64,000 nucleotides of DNA, from assembly GCA_033782935.1 (NCBI GenBank), contig JAWQEG010001429.1, positions 124,001 through 188,000 on the forward strand, written 5' to 3'. The position numbers and the translations under genes are program-made. The notes beneath the pieces were generated by a model. It saw nothing but the letters and a program-made list of their open reading frames with translations, was not told the origin of the DNA and ran no database searches. The stretch's first letter is position 1. The number at the start of each line of letters is the position of its first letter. This DNA is from Petrolisthes cinctipes (lineage: Eukaryota > Arthropoda > Malacostraca > Decapoda > Porcellanidae). Below are positions 1 to 13,569 of this stretch, piece after piece.

Positions 1-3000
1 AAATTCAATGTTTTTTGGTCCCAGAATCGATCTGTACGTGCATACTCCGTGTTAGAGTGTTTTCAAAATACAGGCCCAAAACATGCTCAAAATCGATATT
101 TTAGGTGCCCAAAGTCGATATGTGCATGCATCTTCTGTACCCGTCTATATCCCATATTCAGGTTCAAAACACTCCAAAATTCGATATTTTTGGGTCCCAG
201 AAGCAATCTGTACATGCCTACTTCTTGCTAGAATGTTTTCAAGATACAGACCCAAAACATGCTCAAAATCGATATTTTAGGTGCAAAAAGTCAATATGTG
301 CATGCATCCTCTGTACCCGGTTATATCCCAAATTCTGGCTCAAAACCCCCGAAAATTCGATATTTTTGGGTTCCAGAAGCGATCTGTACATGCCTACTCA
401 GTGCTAGAATATTTTCAAATTATACGCCCAAAACATACTAAATATCGATATTTTGGGTGCCAAAGTCGATATGTGCATGCATCTTCTGTACCCGTTTATA
501 TCTCAAATTCAGGCTCAAAACACCCAAAAAAATCTATATTTTTGTGTCCCAGAAGCGATCTGTACATGTCTACACCGTGTTCGAGTATTTTTAAAATACA
601 GGCCCAAAACATACTAAAAATCGATATTTTAGGTGCCCAAAGTCGATATGTGCATGCATCTTCTCTACCCGTTTATATCTCAAATTCAGACTCAAAACAC
701 CCGAATATTCGATATTTTTAGGTCCCAAAAGCCATCTGTACATGCATACTCCGTGTTAGAGTATTTTCAAATACAGGACTAAAACATGATGTAAATCGAT
801 ATTTTAGCTGCCCAAAGTCAATATGTGTATGCATCTTCTGTACCCGTATATATCCCAAATTCAGGTTCAAAACACTCGAAAATTCGATATTTTTGAGTCC
901 CAGAAGCAATCTCTACATGCCTACTTCTTGCTAGAAAGTTTTCAAGATACAGACCCAAAACATGCTCAAAATCGATATTTTAGGTGCAAAAAGTCGATAT
1001 GTGCATGCATCTTCTGTACTCCTTTATATCTCAAATTCAGGCTCAAAACTCCGAAAATTCGATATTTTTGTGTCCCAGAAGCGATCTGTACATGCATACT
1101 CCGTGTTAGAGTGTTTTTAAAATGCAGGCCCAAAACATGCTGAAAATTGATATTTTAGGTGCACAAACTCAATATGTGTATGCATTCTCTGTACCCGGTT
1201 ATATCTTAAATTCAGGCTCAAAACACCCGAAAATTCAATATTTTGGGGTCCCAGAAGTGATCTGTACATGCCTACTCCGTGTTAATGTATTTTCAAAATA
1301 CAGGCCCAAAACATGCTGAAAATCGATATTTTAGGTGCCCAAAGTCAATATGTGTATGCATCTTCTGTACCCGTCTATATCCCAAATTCAGGTTCAAAAC
1401 ACCAGAAAATTCGGTATTTTTGGGTCCCAGAAGCGACCTGTACATGCCTACTCCTTGCTAGAATGTTTTCAAGATACAGACCCAAAACATGCTTAAAATC
1501 GATATTTTAGGTGCAAAAAGTCGATATGTGCATGCATCATCTGTACCCGGTTATAACCCAAATTCTGGCTCAAAACCTCCGAAAAATCGATATTTTTGGG
1601 TCCCAGAAGCGATCTGTACATGCCTACTCAGTGCTAGAATATTTTCAAATTATAGGCCCAGAACATACTAAAAATCGATATTTTTGGTGCCAAAGTCGAT
1701 ATGTGCATGCATCTTCTGTACCCGTTTATATCTCAAATTCAGACTCAAAACACCCAAAAAATCGATATTTTTGTGTCCCAGAAGCGATCTGTACATGTCT
1801 ACACCGTGCTATAGTTTTTTTCAAAATACAGGCCCAAAACATGCTCAAAATCGATATTTTATGTGCCCAAAGTCGATATGTGCATGCATCTTCTGTATCC
1901 GATCATATCTCAAATTCAGGCTCAGAACACCCTAAAATTCGATTTATTTGGGTTCCAGAAGCGATCTGTACGTGTCTACTCAGTGTTAGAGTATTTTAAA
2001 AATACAGGCCCAAAACATGCTCAAAATCAATATTTTGGGTGCCCAAAGTCGATATGTGCATCCATCTTCTGCACCCGTTTATATCTCAAATTCAGACTCA
2101 AAACACCCGAATATTCGATATTTTTGGGTCCAAAAAGCAATGTGTACATGCATACTCCGTGTTAGAGTATTTTCAAAATACAGGCCTAAAACATGCTGAA
2201 AATCGATATTTTAGATGCCCAAAGTAAATATGTGTATGCATCTTCTGTACCCGTCTATATCCCAAATTCAGGTTCAAAACACTCGAAAATTCGATATTTT
2301 TGGGTCCCAGAAGCAATCTGTACATGCCTACTTCTTGCTAGAATGTTTTCGAGATACAGACCCAAAACATGCTCAAAATCGATATTTTAGGTGCAAAAAG
2401 TCGAAATGTGCATGCATCTTCTGTACCCGTTTATATCTCAAATTAAGGCTCAAAACACCCGAAAATTCGATATTTTTGGGTCCCCGAAGCGATCTGTACA
2501 TGCCTACTCCGTGTTAGAGTATTTTCAAAATACAGGCCCAAAACATGCTCAAAATCGTTATTTTATGTGCCCAAAGTCGATATGTGCATGCATCTTCTGT
2601 ATCCGTTCATATCTCAAATTCAGGCTCAGAACACCCTAAAATTCGATTTATTTGGGTTCCAGAAGCGATCTGTACGTGTCTACTCAGTGTTAGAGTATTT
2701 TAAAAATACAGGCCCAAAACATGCTCAAAATCAATATTTTGGGTGCCCAAAGTCGATATGTGCATGCATCTTCTGTACCCGTTTATATCTCAAATTCAGA
2801 CTCAAAACACTCGAATACTCGATATTTTTGGGTCCAAAAAGCAATGTGTACATGCATACTCCGTGTTAGAGTATTTTCAAAATACAGGCCCAAAACATGC
2901 TCAAAATCGATATTTTAGGTGCCCAAAGTCGATATGTGGATGCATCTTCTGTATCCGTCTATATCCCAAATTCAGGCTCAAAACACCCGAAAATTCAATA

Positions 3001-5980
3001 ATTTTGGGTCACAGAAGCGATCTGTACATGCCTACTCCTTGCTAGAATTTTTTCAAGATACAGACCCAAAACATGCTCAAAATCAAAATTTTTGGTGCAA
3101 AAAGTCGATATGTGCATGCATCTTCTGTTCCCGTTTATATCTCAAATTCAGGCTCAAAACACCCAAAAAATCGATATTTTTGTGTCCGAGAAGCGATCTG
3201 TACATGTCAACACCGTGTTAGAGTATTTTCAAAATACAGGCCCAAAACATGCTCAAAATCGATATTTTAGGTGCACAAAGTCGATATGTGCATGCATCTT
3301 CTGTATCCGTCTATATCCCAAATTCAGGTTCAAAACACCCGAAAATTCGATAATTTTGGGTCCCAGAAGCGATCTGTACATGCCTACTCCTTGCTAGATT
3401 TTTTCAAGATACAGGCCCAAAACATGCTCAAAATCGATATTTTAGGTGCAAAAAGTCGATATGTGCATGCATCCTCTGTACACGGTTATATCCCAATTTC
3501 TGGCTCAGAACACCCGAAAATTCGATATTTTTGGGTCCCAGAAGCGATCTGTACATGCCTACTCAGTGCTAGAATATTTTCAAATTATACGCTCAAAACA
3601 TACTAAAAATCGATATTTTGGGTGCCCAAAGTCGATATGTGCATGCATCTTCTGTACCCGTTTATATCTCAAATTCAGCCTCAAAACACCCAAAAAATCG
3701 ATATTTTTGTGTCCTAGAAGCGATCTGTACATGTCTACACCGTGTTTGAGTATTTTCAAAATACAGGCCCAAAACATGCTCAAAATCGATATTTTAGGTG
3801 CAAAAAGTCGATATGTGCATGCATCTTCTGTATCCGTCTATATCTCAAATTCAGGCTCAGAACACCCGAAAATTCGATTTATTTGGGTCCCAGAAGTGAT
3901 CTGTACGTGTTTACTCAGTGTTAGAGTATTTTAAAAATTCAGGCCCAAAACATGCTCAAAATCGATAGTTTTGGCGCCCAAAGTCGATATGTGCATGCAT
4001 CTTCTGTACCCGTTTATATCTCAAATTCAGGCTCAAAACACCCGAAAATTCAATGTTTTTGGGTCCCAGAAGCGATCTGTACGTGCATACTCCGTGTTAG
4101 AGTGTTTTTAAATTACAGGCCCAAATCATGCTGAAAATCGATATTTTAAGTGCCCAAAGTCAATATGTGTATGCATCTTCTGTACCCGTGTATATCCCTA
4201 ATTCTGGTTTAAAACACCAGAAAATTCGATATTTTTGGGTCCCTGAAGTGATCTGTACATGCCTACTCCTTGCTAGAATGTTTTCAAGATACAGACCCAA
4301 AACATGCTCAAAATCGATATTTTACGTGCAAAAAGTCGATATGTGCATGAATCTTCTGTACCTGTTTATATCTCAAATTCAGGATCAAAACTCCGAAAAT
4401 TCGATATTTTTGGGTCCCTTAAGCGATCTGCACATGCCTACTCAGTGCTAGAATGTTTTTAAAATACAGGATTAAAACATGCTCAAAAATGATATTTTAG
4501 GTGTGAAAAGTCGATATGTGCATGGATCTTCTGTACCCGTTTATATCTCAAATTCAGACTCAAAACACCCCAAAAATCGATATTTTTGTGTCCCAAAAGC
4601 GATCTGTACATGCCTACTCCGTGTTAATGTATTTTCAAAATACAGGCCCAAAACATGCTGAAAATCGATATTTTAGGTGCAAAAAGTCGATATGTGCATG
4701 CATCCTCTGTATCCGTCTATATCTCAAATTCAGGCTCAGAACACCCAAAAATTCGATTTTTTTGGGTCCCAGAAGCGATCTGTACATGCCTACTCAGTGC
4801 TAGAATATTTTCAAATTATACGCCCAAAACATACTAAAAATCGATATTTTGGGTGTCAAAGTCGATATGTGCATGCATCTTCTGTACCCGTTTATATCTC
4901 AAATTCAGACTCAAAACACCCAAAAAATCGATATTTTTGTGTTCCAGAAGCGATCTGTACATGTCTACACCGTGTTAGAGTATTTTCAAAATGCAGGCCC
5001 AAAACATGCTCAAAATCGATATTTTTGGTACCCAAAGTCGATATGTGCATGCATCTTCTGTACCCGTTCATATCTCAAATTCAGGCTCAGAACACCCGAA
5101 AATTCGATTTATTTGGGTCCCAGAAGTGATCTGTACGTGTCTACTCCGTGTTAGAGTGTTTTAAAAATACAGACCCAAAACATGCTATAAATCGATAATT
5201 TGGGTGCCGAAAGTCGATATGTGCATTCATCTTCTGTACCCTTTTATATCTCAAATTCAGACTCAAAACTCCCAAATTTTCAATATTTTTGGGTCCCAGA
5301 ATCGATCTGTACGTGCATACTCCGTGTTAGAGTGTTTTTAAAATACAGGCCCAAAACATGCTGTAAATCGATATTTTATGTGCCCAAAGTCAATATGTGT
5401 ATGCATCTTCTGTACCCGTTTATATCTTAAATTCAGGCTCAAAACATCCGAAAATTCAATATTTTGGGGTCCCAGAAGCGATCTGTACATGCCTACTCAG
5501 TGCTAGAATGTTTTCAAAATAGAGGCATAGAACATGCTAAAAATCGATATTTTGGGTGACCAAAGTCGATATGTGCATGCATCTTCTGTACCCGTTTATA
5601 TCTCAAATTCAGGCTCAAAACACCAAAAAAAATCGATATTTTTGTGTCCCAGAAGCGATCTGTACGTGTCTACTCCGTGTTAGAGTATTTTAAAAATACA
5701 GGCCCAAAATATGCTCAAAATCGATATTTCGGGTGTCCAAAGTCGATATGTGCATGTATCTTCTGTACCCGTTTATGTCTCAAATTCAGACTCAAAACAC
5801 CTGAATATTCGATATTTTTGGGTCCCAAAAGCCATCTGTACATGTCTACTCCGTGTTAGAGTATTTTTAAAATACAGGCCCAAAACATACTAAAAATCGA
5901 TATTTTAGGTGCCCAAAGTCGATATGTGCATGCATCTTCTCTACCCGTTTATATCTCAAATTCAGGCTCAAAACACCCGA
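1..5980 (+). repeat. HOR family A, copy A1 (34 monomers, 5,980 bp)
   Basis: Sequence from position 1 recurs at 5,981 with an offset of 5,980 bp, which is 34 monomers minus a few single-base indels. Through about 4,660 the two copies differ at only about five bases that I found, for example near 1,556, 1,578, 2,031 and 2,414. Neighbouring monomers inside the copy are much less alike, so this is a true higher-order repeat. The start at 1 is only the window edge, because the HOR phase is arbitrary. It includes monomers with TTCTTGCTAGAATG followed by AAGATACAGACCC, and others with CAAATTATACGCCC. Confidence 0.92.
2519..2533. other. Dyad GTATTTTCAAAATAC (7-bp arms, 1-bp centre)
   Basis: In the common monomer form ending GAGTATTTTCAAAATACAGG, the arms GTATTTT and AAAATAC are exact reverse complements around one C. 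The same 15-mer recurs in many monomers of all families, for example 53,517-53,531. Dyads of this type can extrude as small hairpins. Forms with TTTTTAAAATAC or TTTTCAAAATATAGG weaken it, so the array alternates between dyad-bearing and dyad-poor monomers. Confidence 0.7.
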
Positions 5981-8900
5981 AAATTCAATGTTTTTTGGTC
6001 CCAGAATCGATCTGTACGTGCATACTCCGTGTTAGAGTGTTTTCAAAATACAGGCCCAAAACATGCTCAAAATCGATATTTTAGGTGCCCAAAGTCGATA
6101 TGTGCATGCATCTTCTGTACCCGTCTATATCCCATATTCAGGTTCAAAACACTCCAAAATTCGATATTTTTGGGTCCCAGAAGCAATCTGTACATGCCTA
6201 CTTCTTGCTAGAATGTTTTCAAGATACAGACCCAAAACATGCTCAAAATCGATATTTTAGGTGCAAAAAGTCAATATGTGCATGCATCCTCTGTACCCGG
6301 TTATATCCCAAATTCTGGCTCAAAACCCCCGAAAATTCGATATTTTTGGGTTCCAGAAGCGATCTGTACATGCCTACTCAGTGCTAGAATATTTTCAAAT
6401 TATACGCCCAAAACATACTAAATATCGATATTTTGGGTGCCAAAGTCGATATGTGCATGCATCTTCTGTACCCGTTTATATCTCAAATTCAGGCTCAAAA
6501 CACCCAAAAAAATCTATATTTTTGTGTCCCAGAAGCGATCTGTACATGTCTACACCGTGTTCGAGTATTTTTAAAATACAGGCCCAAAACATACTAAAAA
6601 TCGATATTTTAGGTGCCCAAAGTCGATATGTGCATGCATCTTCTCTACCCGTTTATATCTCAAATTCAGACTCAAAACACCCGAATATTCGATATTTTTA
6701 GGTCCCAAAAGCCATCTGTACATGCATACTCCGTGTTAGAGTATTTTCAAATACAGGACTAAAACATGATGTAAATCGATATTTTAGCTGCCCAAAGTCA
6801 ATATGTGTATGCATCTTCTGTACCCGTATATATCCCAAATTCAGGTTCAAAACACTCGAAAATTCGATATTTTTGAGTCCCAGAAGCAATCTCTACATGC
6901 CTACTTCTTGCTAGAAAGTTTTCAAGATACAGACCCAAAACATGCTCAAAATCGATATTTTAGGTGCAAAAAGTCGATATGTGCATGCATCTTCTGTACT
7001 CCTTTATATCTCAAATTCAGGCTCAAAACTCCGAAAATTCGATATTTTTGTGTCCCAGAAGCGATCTGTACATGCATACTCCGTGTTAGAGTGTTTTTAA
7101 AATGCAGGCCCAAAACATGCTGAAAATTGATATTTTAGGTGCACAAACTCAATATGTGTATGCATTCTCTGTACCCGGTTATATCTTAAATTCAGGCTCA
7201 AAACACCCGAAAATTCAATATTTTGGGGTCCCAGAAGTGATCTGTACATGCCTACTCCGTGTTAATGTATTTTCAAAATACAGGCCCAAAACATGCTGAA
7301 AATCGATATTTTAGGTGCCCAAAGTCAATATGTGTATGCATCTTCTGTACCCGTCTATATCCCAAATTCAGGTTCAAAACACCAGAAAATTCGGTATTTT
7401 TGGGTCCCAGAAGCGACCTGTACATGCCTACTCCTTGCTAGAATGTTTTCAAGATACAGACCCAAAACATGCTTAAAATCGATATTTTAGGTGCAAAAAG
7501 TCGATATGTGCATGCATCATCTGTACCCGGTTATATCCCAAATTCTGGCTCAAAACCCCCGAAAAATCGATATTTTTGGGTCCCAGAAGCGATCTGTACA
7601 TGCCTACTCAGTGCTAGAATATTTTCAAATTATAGGCCCAGAACATACTAAAAATCGATATTTTTGGTGCCAAAGTCGATATGTGCATGCATCTTCTGTA
7701 CCCGTTTATATCTCAAATTCAGACTCAAAACACCCAAAAAATCGATATTTTTGTGTCCCAGAAGCGATCTGTACATGTCTACACCGTGCTATAGTTTTTT
7801 TCAAAATACAGGCCCAAAACATGCTCAAAATCGATATTTTATGTGCCCAAAGTCGATATGTGCATGCATCTTCTGTATCCGATCATATCTCAAATTCAGG
7901 CTCAGAACACCCTAAAATTCGATTTATTTGGGTTCCAGAAGCGATCTGTACGTGTCTACTCAGTGTTAGAGTATTTTAAAAATACAGGCCCAAAACATGC
8001 TCAAAATCAATATTTTGGGTACCCAAAGTCGATATGTGCATCCATCTTCTGCACCCGTTTATATCTCAAATTCAGACTCAAAACACCCGAATATTCGATA
8101 TTTTTGGGTCCAAAAAGCAATGTGTACATGCATACTCCGTGTTAGAGTATTTTCAAAATACAGGCCTAAAACATGCTGAAAATCGATATTTTAGATGCCC
8201 AAAGTAAATATGTGTATGCATCTTCTGTACCCGTCTATATCCCAAATTCAGGTTCAAAACACTCGAAAATTCGATATTTTTGGGTCCCAGAAGCAATCTG
8301 TACATGCCTACTTCTTGCTAGAATGTTTTCGAGATACAGACCCAAAACATGCTCAAAATCGATATTTTAGGTGCAAAAAGTCGAAATGTGCATACATCTT
8401 CTGTACCCGTTTATATCTCAAATTAAGGCTCAAAACACCCGAAAATTCGATATTTTTGGGTCCCCGAAGCGATCTGTACATGCCTACTCCGTGTTAGAGT
8501 ATTTTCAAAATACAGGCCCAAAACATGCTCAAAATCGTTATTTTATGTGCCCAAAGTCGATATGTGCATGCATCTTCTGTATCCGTTCATATCTCAAATT
8601 CAGGCTCAGAACACCCTAAAATTCGATTTATTTGGGTTCCAGAAGCGATCTGTACGTGTCTACTCAGTGTTAGAGTATTTTAAAAATACAGGCCCAAAAC
8701 ATGCTCAAAATCAATATTTTGGGTGCCCAAAGTCGATATGTGCATGCATCTTCTGTACCCGTTTATATCTCAAATTCAGACTCAAAACACTCGAATACTC
8801 GATATTTTTGGGTCCAAAAAGCAATGTGTACATGCATACTCCGTGTTAGAGTATTTTCAAAATACAGGCCCAAAACATGCTCAAAATCGATATTTTAGGT

Positions 8901-11900
8901 GCCCAAAGTCGATATGTGGATGCATCTTCTGTATCCGTCTATATCCCAAATTCAGGCTCAAAACACCCGAAAATTCAATAATTTTGGGTCACAGAAGCGA
9001 TCTGTACATGCCTACTCCTTGCTAGAATTTTTTCAAGATACAGACCCAAAACATGCTCAAAATCAAAATTTTTGGTGCAAAAAGTCGATATGTGCATGCA
9101 TCTTCTGTTCCCGTTTATATCTCAAATTCAGGCTCAAAACACCCAAAAAATCGATATTTTTGTGTCCGAGAAGCGATCTGTACATGTCAACACCGTGTTA
9201 GAGTATTTTCAAAATACAGGCCCAAAACATGCTCAAAATCGATATTTTAGGTGCACAAAGTCGATATGTGCATGCATCTTCTGTATCCGTCTATATCCCA
9301 AATTCAGGTTCAAAACACCCGAAAATTCGATAATTTTGGGTCCCAGAAGCGATCTGTACATGCCTACTCCTTGCTAGATTTTTTCAAGATACAGGCCCAA
9401 AACATGCTCAAAATCGATATTTTAGGTGCAAAAAGTCGATATGTGCATGCATCCTCTGTACACGGTTATATCCCAATTTCTGGCTCAGAACACCCGAAAA
9501 TTCGATATTTTTGGGTCCCAGAAGCGATCTGTACATGCCTACTCAGTGCTAGAATATTTTCAAATTATACGCTCAAAACATACTAAAAATCGATATTTTG
9601 GGTGCCCAAAGTCGATATGTGCATGCATCTTCTGTACCCGTTTATATCTCAAATTCAGCCTCAAAACACCCAAAAAATCGATATTTTTGTGTCCTAGAAG
9701 CGATCTGTACATGTCTACACCGTGTTTGAGTATTTTCAAAATACAGGCCCAAAACATGCTCAAAATCGATATTTTAGGTGCAAAAAGTCGATATGTGCAT
9801 GCATCTTCTGTATCCGTCTATATCTCAAATTCAGGCTCAGAACACCCGAAAATTCGATTTATTTGGGTCCCAGAAGTGATCTGTACGTGTTTACTCAGTG
9901 TTAGAGTATTTTAAAAATTCAGGCCCAAAACATGCTCAAAATCGATAGTTTTGGCGCCCAAAGTCGATATGTGCATGCATCTTCTGTACCCGTTTATATC
10001 TCAAATTCAGGCTCAAAACACCCGAAAATTCAATGTTTTTGGGTCCCAGAAGCGATCTGTACGTGCATACTCCGTGTTAGAGTGTTTTTAAATTACAGGC
10101 CCAAATCATGCTGAAAATCGATATTTTAAGTGCCCAAAGTCAATATGTGTATGCATCTTCTGTACCCGTGTATATCCCTAATTCTGGTTTAAAACACCAG
10201 AAAATTCGATATTTTTGGGTCCCTGAAGTGATCTGTACATGCCTACTCCTTGCTAGAATGTTTTCAAGATACAGACCCAAAACATGCTCAAAATCGATAT
10301 TTTACGTGCAAAAAGTCGATATGTGCATGAATCTTCTGTACCTGTTTATATCTCAAATTCAGGATCAAAACTCTGAAAATTCGATATTTTTGGGTCCCTT
10401 AAGCGATCTGCACATGCCTACTCAGTGCTAGAATGTTTTTAAAATACAGGATTAAAACATGCTCAAAAATGATATTTTAGGTGTGAAAAGTCGATATGTG
10501 CATGGATCTTCTGTACCCGTTTATATCTCAAATTCAGACTCAAAACACCCCAAAAATCGATATTTTTGTGTCCCAAAAGCGATCTGTACATGCCTACTCC
10601 GTGTTAATGTATTTTCAAAATACAGGCCCAAAACATGCTGAAAATCGATATTTTAGGTGCCCAAAGTTAATATGTGTATGCATCTTCTGTACCCGTCTAT
10701 ATCCAAAATTCAGGTTCAAAACACCAGAAAATTCGATATTTTTGGGTCCCAGAAGCGACCTGTACATGCCTACTCCTTGCTAGAATGTTTTCAAGATACA
10801 GACCCAAAACATGCTTAAAATCGATATTTTAGGTGCAAAAAGTCGATATGTGCATGCATCCTCTGTATCCGTCTATATCTCAAATTCAGGCTCAGAACAC
10901 CCGAAAATTCGATTTTTTTGGGTCCCAGAAGCGATCTGTACGTGTTTACTCAGTGTTAGAGTATTTTTAAAATACAGGCCCAAATCATGCTGAAAATCGA
11001 TATTTTATGTGCCCAAAGTCAATATGTGTATGCATCTTCTGTAACCGGTTATATCCCAAATTCTGGCTTAAAACCCCCGAAAATTCGATATTTTTGGGTC
11101 CCAGAAGCGATCTGTACATGCCTACTCAGTGCTAGAATATTTTCAAATTATACGCCCAAAACATACTAAAAATCGATATTTTGGGTGTCAAAGTCGATAT
11201 GTGCATTCATCTTCTGTACCCATTTATATCTCAAATTCAGGCTCAAAACACCCAAAAAATCGATATTTTTGTGTTCCAGAAGCGATCTGTACATGTCTAC
11301 ACCGTGTTAGAGTATTTTCAAAATGCAGGCCCAAAACATGCTCAAAATCGATATTTTTGGTGCCCAAAGTCGATATGTGCATGCATCTTCTGTACCCGTT
11401 CATATCTCAAATTCAGGCTCAGAACACCCGAAAATTCGATTTATTTGGGTCCCAGAAGTGATCTGTACGTGTCTACTCCGTGTTAGAGTGTTTTAAAAAT
11501 ACAGACCCAAAACATGCTATAAATCGATAATTTGGGTGCCGAAAGTCGATATGTGCATTCATCTTCTGTACCCTTTTATATCTCAAATTCAGACTCAAAA
11601 CTCCCAAATTTTCAATATTTTTGGGTCCCAGAATCGATCTGTACGTGCATACTCCGTGTTAGAGTGTTTTTAAAATACAGGCCCAAAACATGCTGTAAAT
11701 CGATATTTTATGTGCCCAAAGTCAATATGTGTATGCATCTTCTGTACCCGTTTATATCTTAAATTCAGGCTCAAAACACCCGAAAATTCAATATTTTGGG
11801 GTCCCAGAAGCGATCTGTACATGCCTACTCAGTGCTAGAATGTTTTCAAAATAGAGGCATAGAACATGCTAAAAATCGATATTTTGGGTGACCAAAGTCG

Positions 11901-12312
11901 ATATGTGCATGCATCTTCTGTACCCGTTTATATCTCAAATTCAGGCTCAAAACACCAAAAAAAATCGATATTTTTGTGTCCCAGAAGCGATCTGTACGTG
12001 TCTACTCCGTGTTAGAGTATTTTAAAAATACAGGCCCAAAATATGCTCAAAATCGATATTTTGGGTGTCCAAAGTCGATATGTGCATGTATCTTCTGTAC
12101 CCGTTTATGTCTCAAATTCAGACTCAAAACACCCGAATATTCGATATTTTTGGGTCCCAAAAGCCATCTGTACATGTCTACTCCGTGTTAGAGTATTTTT
12201 AAAATACAGGCCCAAAACATACTAAAAATCGATATTTTAGGTGCCCAAAGTCGATATGTGCATGCATCTTCTCTACCCGTTTATATCTCAAATTCAGGCT
12301 CAAAACACCCGA
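5981..12312 (+). repeat. HOR family A, copy A2 (36 monomers, 6,332 bp)
   Basis: This is the second copy of HOR A. It matches A1 at offset 5,980 up to about 10,660, then carries two extra monomers (352 bp, about 10,660-11,100), then matches A1 at offset 6,332 to the end. The total is 36 monomers. After the insertion a few more substitutions separate it from A1, for instance around 11,205-11,245 and at 12,061 and 12,132. Confidence 0.92.
10660..11100 (+). repeat. Two-monomer insertion / chimeric patch in A2
   Basis: A1 has one monomer here (about 4,677-4,790); A2 has three. The first extra stretch, with TCCAAAATTCAGGTTC and GCGACCTGTACATGCC, resembles the A2 monomer near 7,320-7,480. The middle part repeats the GTATCCGTCTATATCTC monomer. 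The third, with GTAACCGGTTATATCCC, leads back into the CAAATTATACGCCC monomer. The register is kept exactly, so the patch was most likely copied from elsewhere in the array. Boundaries are approximate because neighbouring monomers share sequence. Confidence 0.8.
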
Positions 12313-13569
12313 AAATTCAATGTTTTTTGGTCCCAGAATCGATCTGTACGTGCATACTCCGTGTTAGAGTGTTTTCAAAATACAGGCCCAAAACATGCTC
12401 AAAATCGATATTTTAGGTGCCCAAAGTCGATATGTGCATGCATCTTCTGTACCCGTCTATATCCCATATTCAGGTTCAAAACACTCCAAAATTCGATATT
12501 TTTGGGTCCTAGAAGCAATCTGTACATGCCTACTTCTTGCTAGAATGTTTTCAAGATACAGACCCAAAACATGCTCAAAATCGATATTTTAGGTGCAAAA
12601 AGTCAATATGTGCATGCATCCTCTGTACCCGGTTATATCCCAAATTCTGGCTCAAAACCCCCGAAAATTCGATATTTTTGGGTTCCAGAAGCGATCTGTA
12701 CATGCCTACTCAGTGCTAGAATATTTTCAAATTATACGCCCAAAGCATACTAAATATCGATATTTTGGGTGCCAAAGTCGATATGTGCATGCATCTTCTG
12801 TACCCGTTTATATCTCAAATTCAGGCTCAAAACACCCAAAAAAATCTATATTTTTGTGTCCCAGAAGCGATCTGTACATGTCTACACCGTGTTCGAGTAT
12901 TTTTAAAATACAGGCCCAAAACATACTAAAAATCGATATTTTAGGTGCCCAAAGTCGATATGTGCATGCATCTTCTGTACCCGTTTATATCTCAAATTCA
13001 AGCTCAAAACTCCGAAAATTCGATATTTTTGGGTCCCTTAAGCGATCTGCACATGCCTACTCCGTGCTAGAATATTTTCAAATTATACGCCCAAAACATA
13101 CTAAAAATCGATATTTTCGGTGCCAAAGTCGATATGTGCATGCATCTTCTGTACCCGTTTATATCTCAAATTCAGGTTCAAAACACTCGAAAATTCGATA
13201 TTTTTGAGTCCCAGAAGCAATCTCTACATGCCTACTTCTTGCTAGAAAGTTTTCAAGATACAGACCCAAAACATGCTCAAAATCGATATTTTAGGTGCAA
13301 AAAGTCGATATGTGCATGCATCTTCTGTACTCCTTTATATCTCAAATTCAGGCTCAAAACTCCGAAAATTCGATATTTTTGTGTCCCAGAAGCGATCTGT
13401 ACATGCATACTCCGTGTTAGAGTGTTTTTAAAATGCAGGCCCAAAACATGCTGAAAATTGATATTTTAGGTGCACAAACTCAATATGTGTATGCATTCTC
13501 TGTACCCGGTTATATCTTAAATTCAGGCTCAAAACACCCGAAAATTCAATATTTTGGGGTCCCAGAAGC
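12313..13569 (+). repeat. HOR family A, partial copy A3
   Basis: This third copy matches A2 at offset 6,332 from 12,313 to about 12,976, with rare differences such as near 12,510 and 12,745. A monomer of different type lies at about 12,976-13,150. The match then resumes at offset 6,331 up to 13,568. The first mismatch, at 13,569 (C where A2 7,238 has T), marks a switch to sequence matching A2 from 11,811 onward, so about 26 monomers are missing. Confidence 0.87.
12976..13150 (+). repeat. Single-monomer replacement patch in A3
   Basis: Where A2 (about 6,645-6,820) has a monomer with GACTCAAAACACCCGAATA, A3 has one with AAGCTCAAAACTCCG, TCCCTTAAGCGATCTGCAC and CAAATTATACGCCC. A3 and A2 agree on both sides apart from a 1-bp shift in offset (6,332 to 6,331). 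The pattern is that of gene conversion or template switching of one monomer. Confidence 0.75.

Noticed and set aside
718..909. Minus-strand open frames of 63-81 codons (here, and near 3,580, 15,364, 16,000, 47,724, 61,771)
   Set aside because: They are reverse-strand readings of the same satellite unit, repeated with the HORs, with no independent coding evidence.
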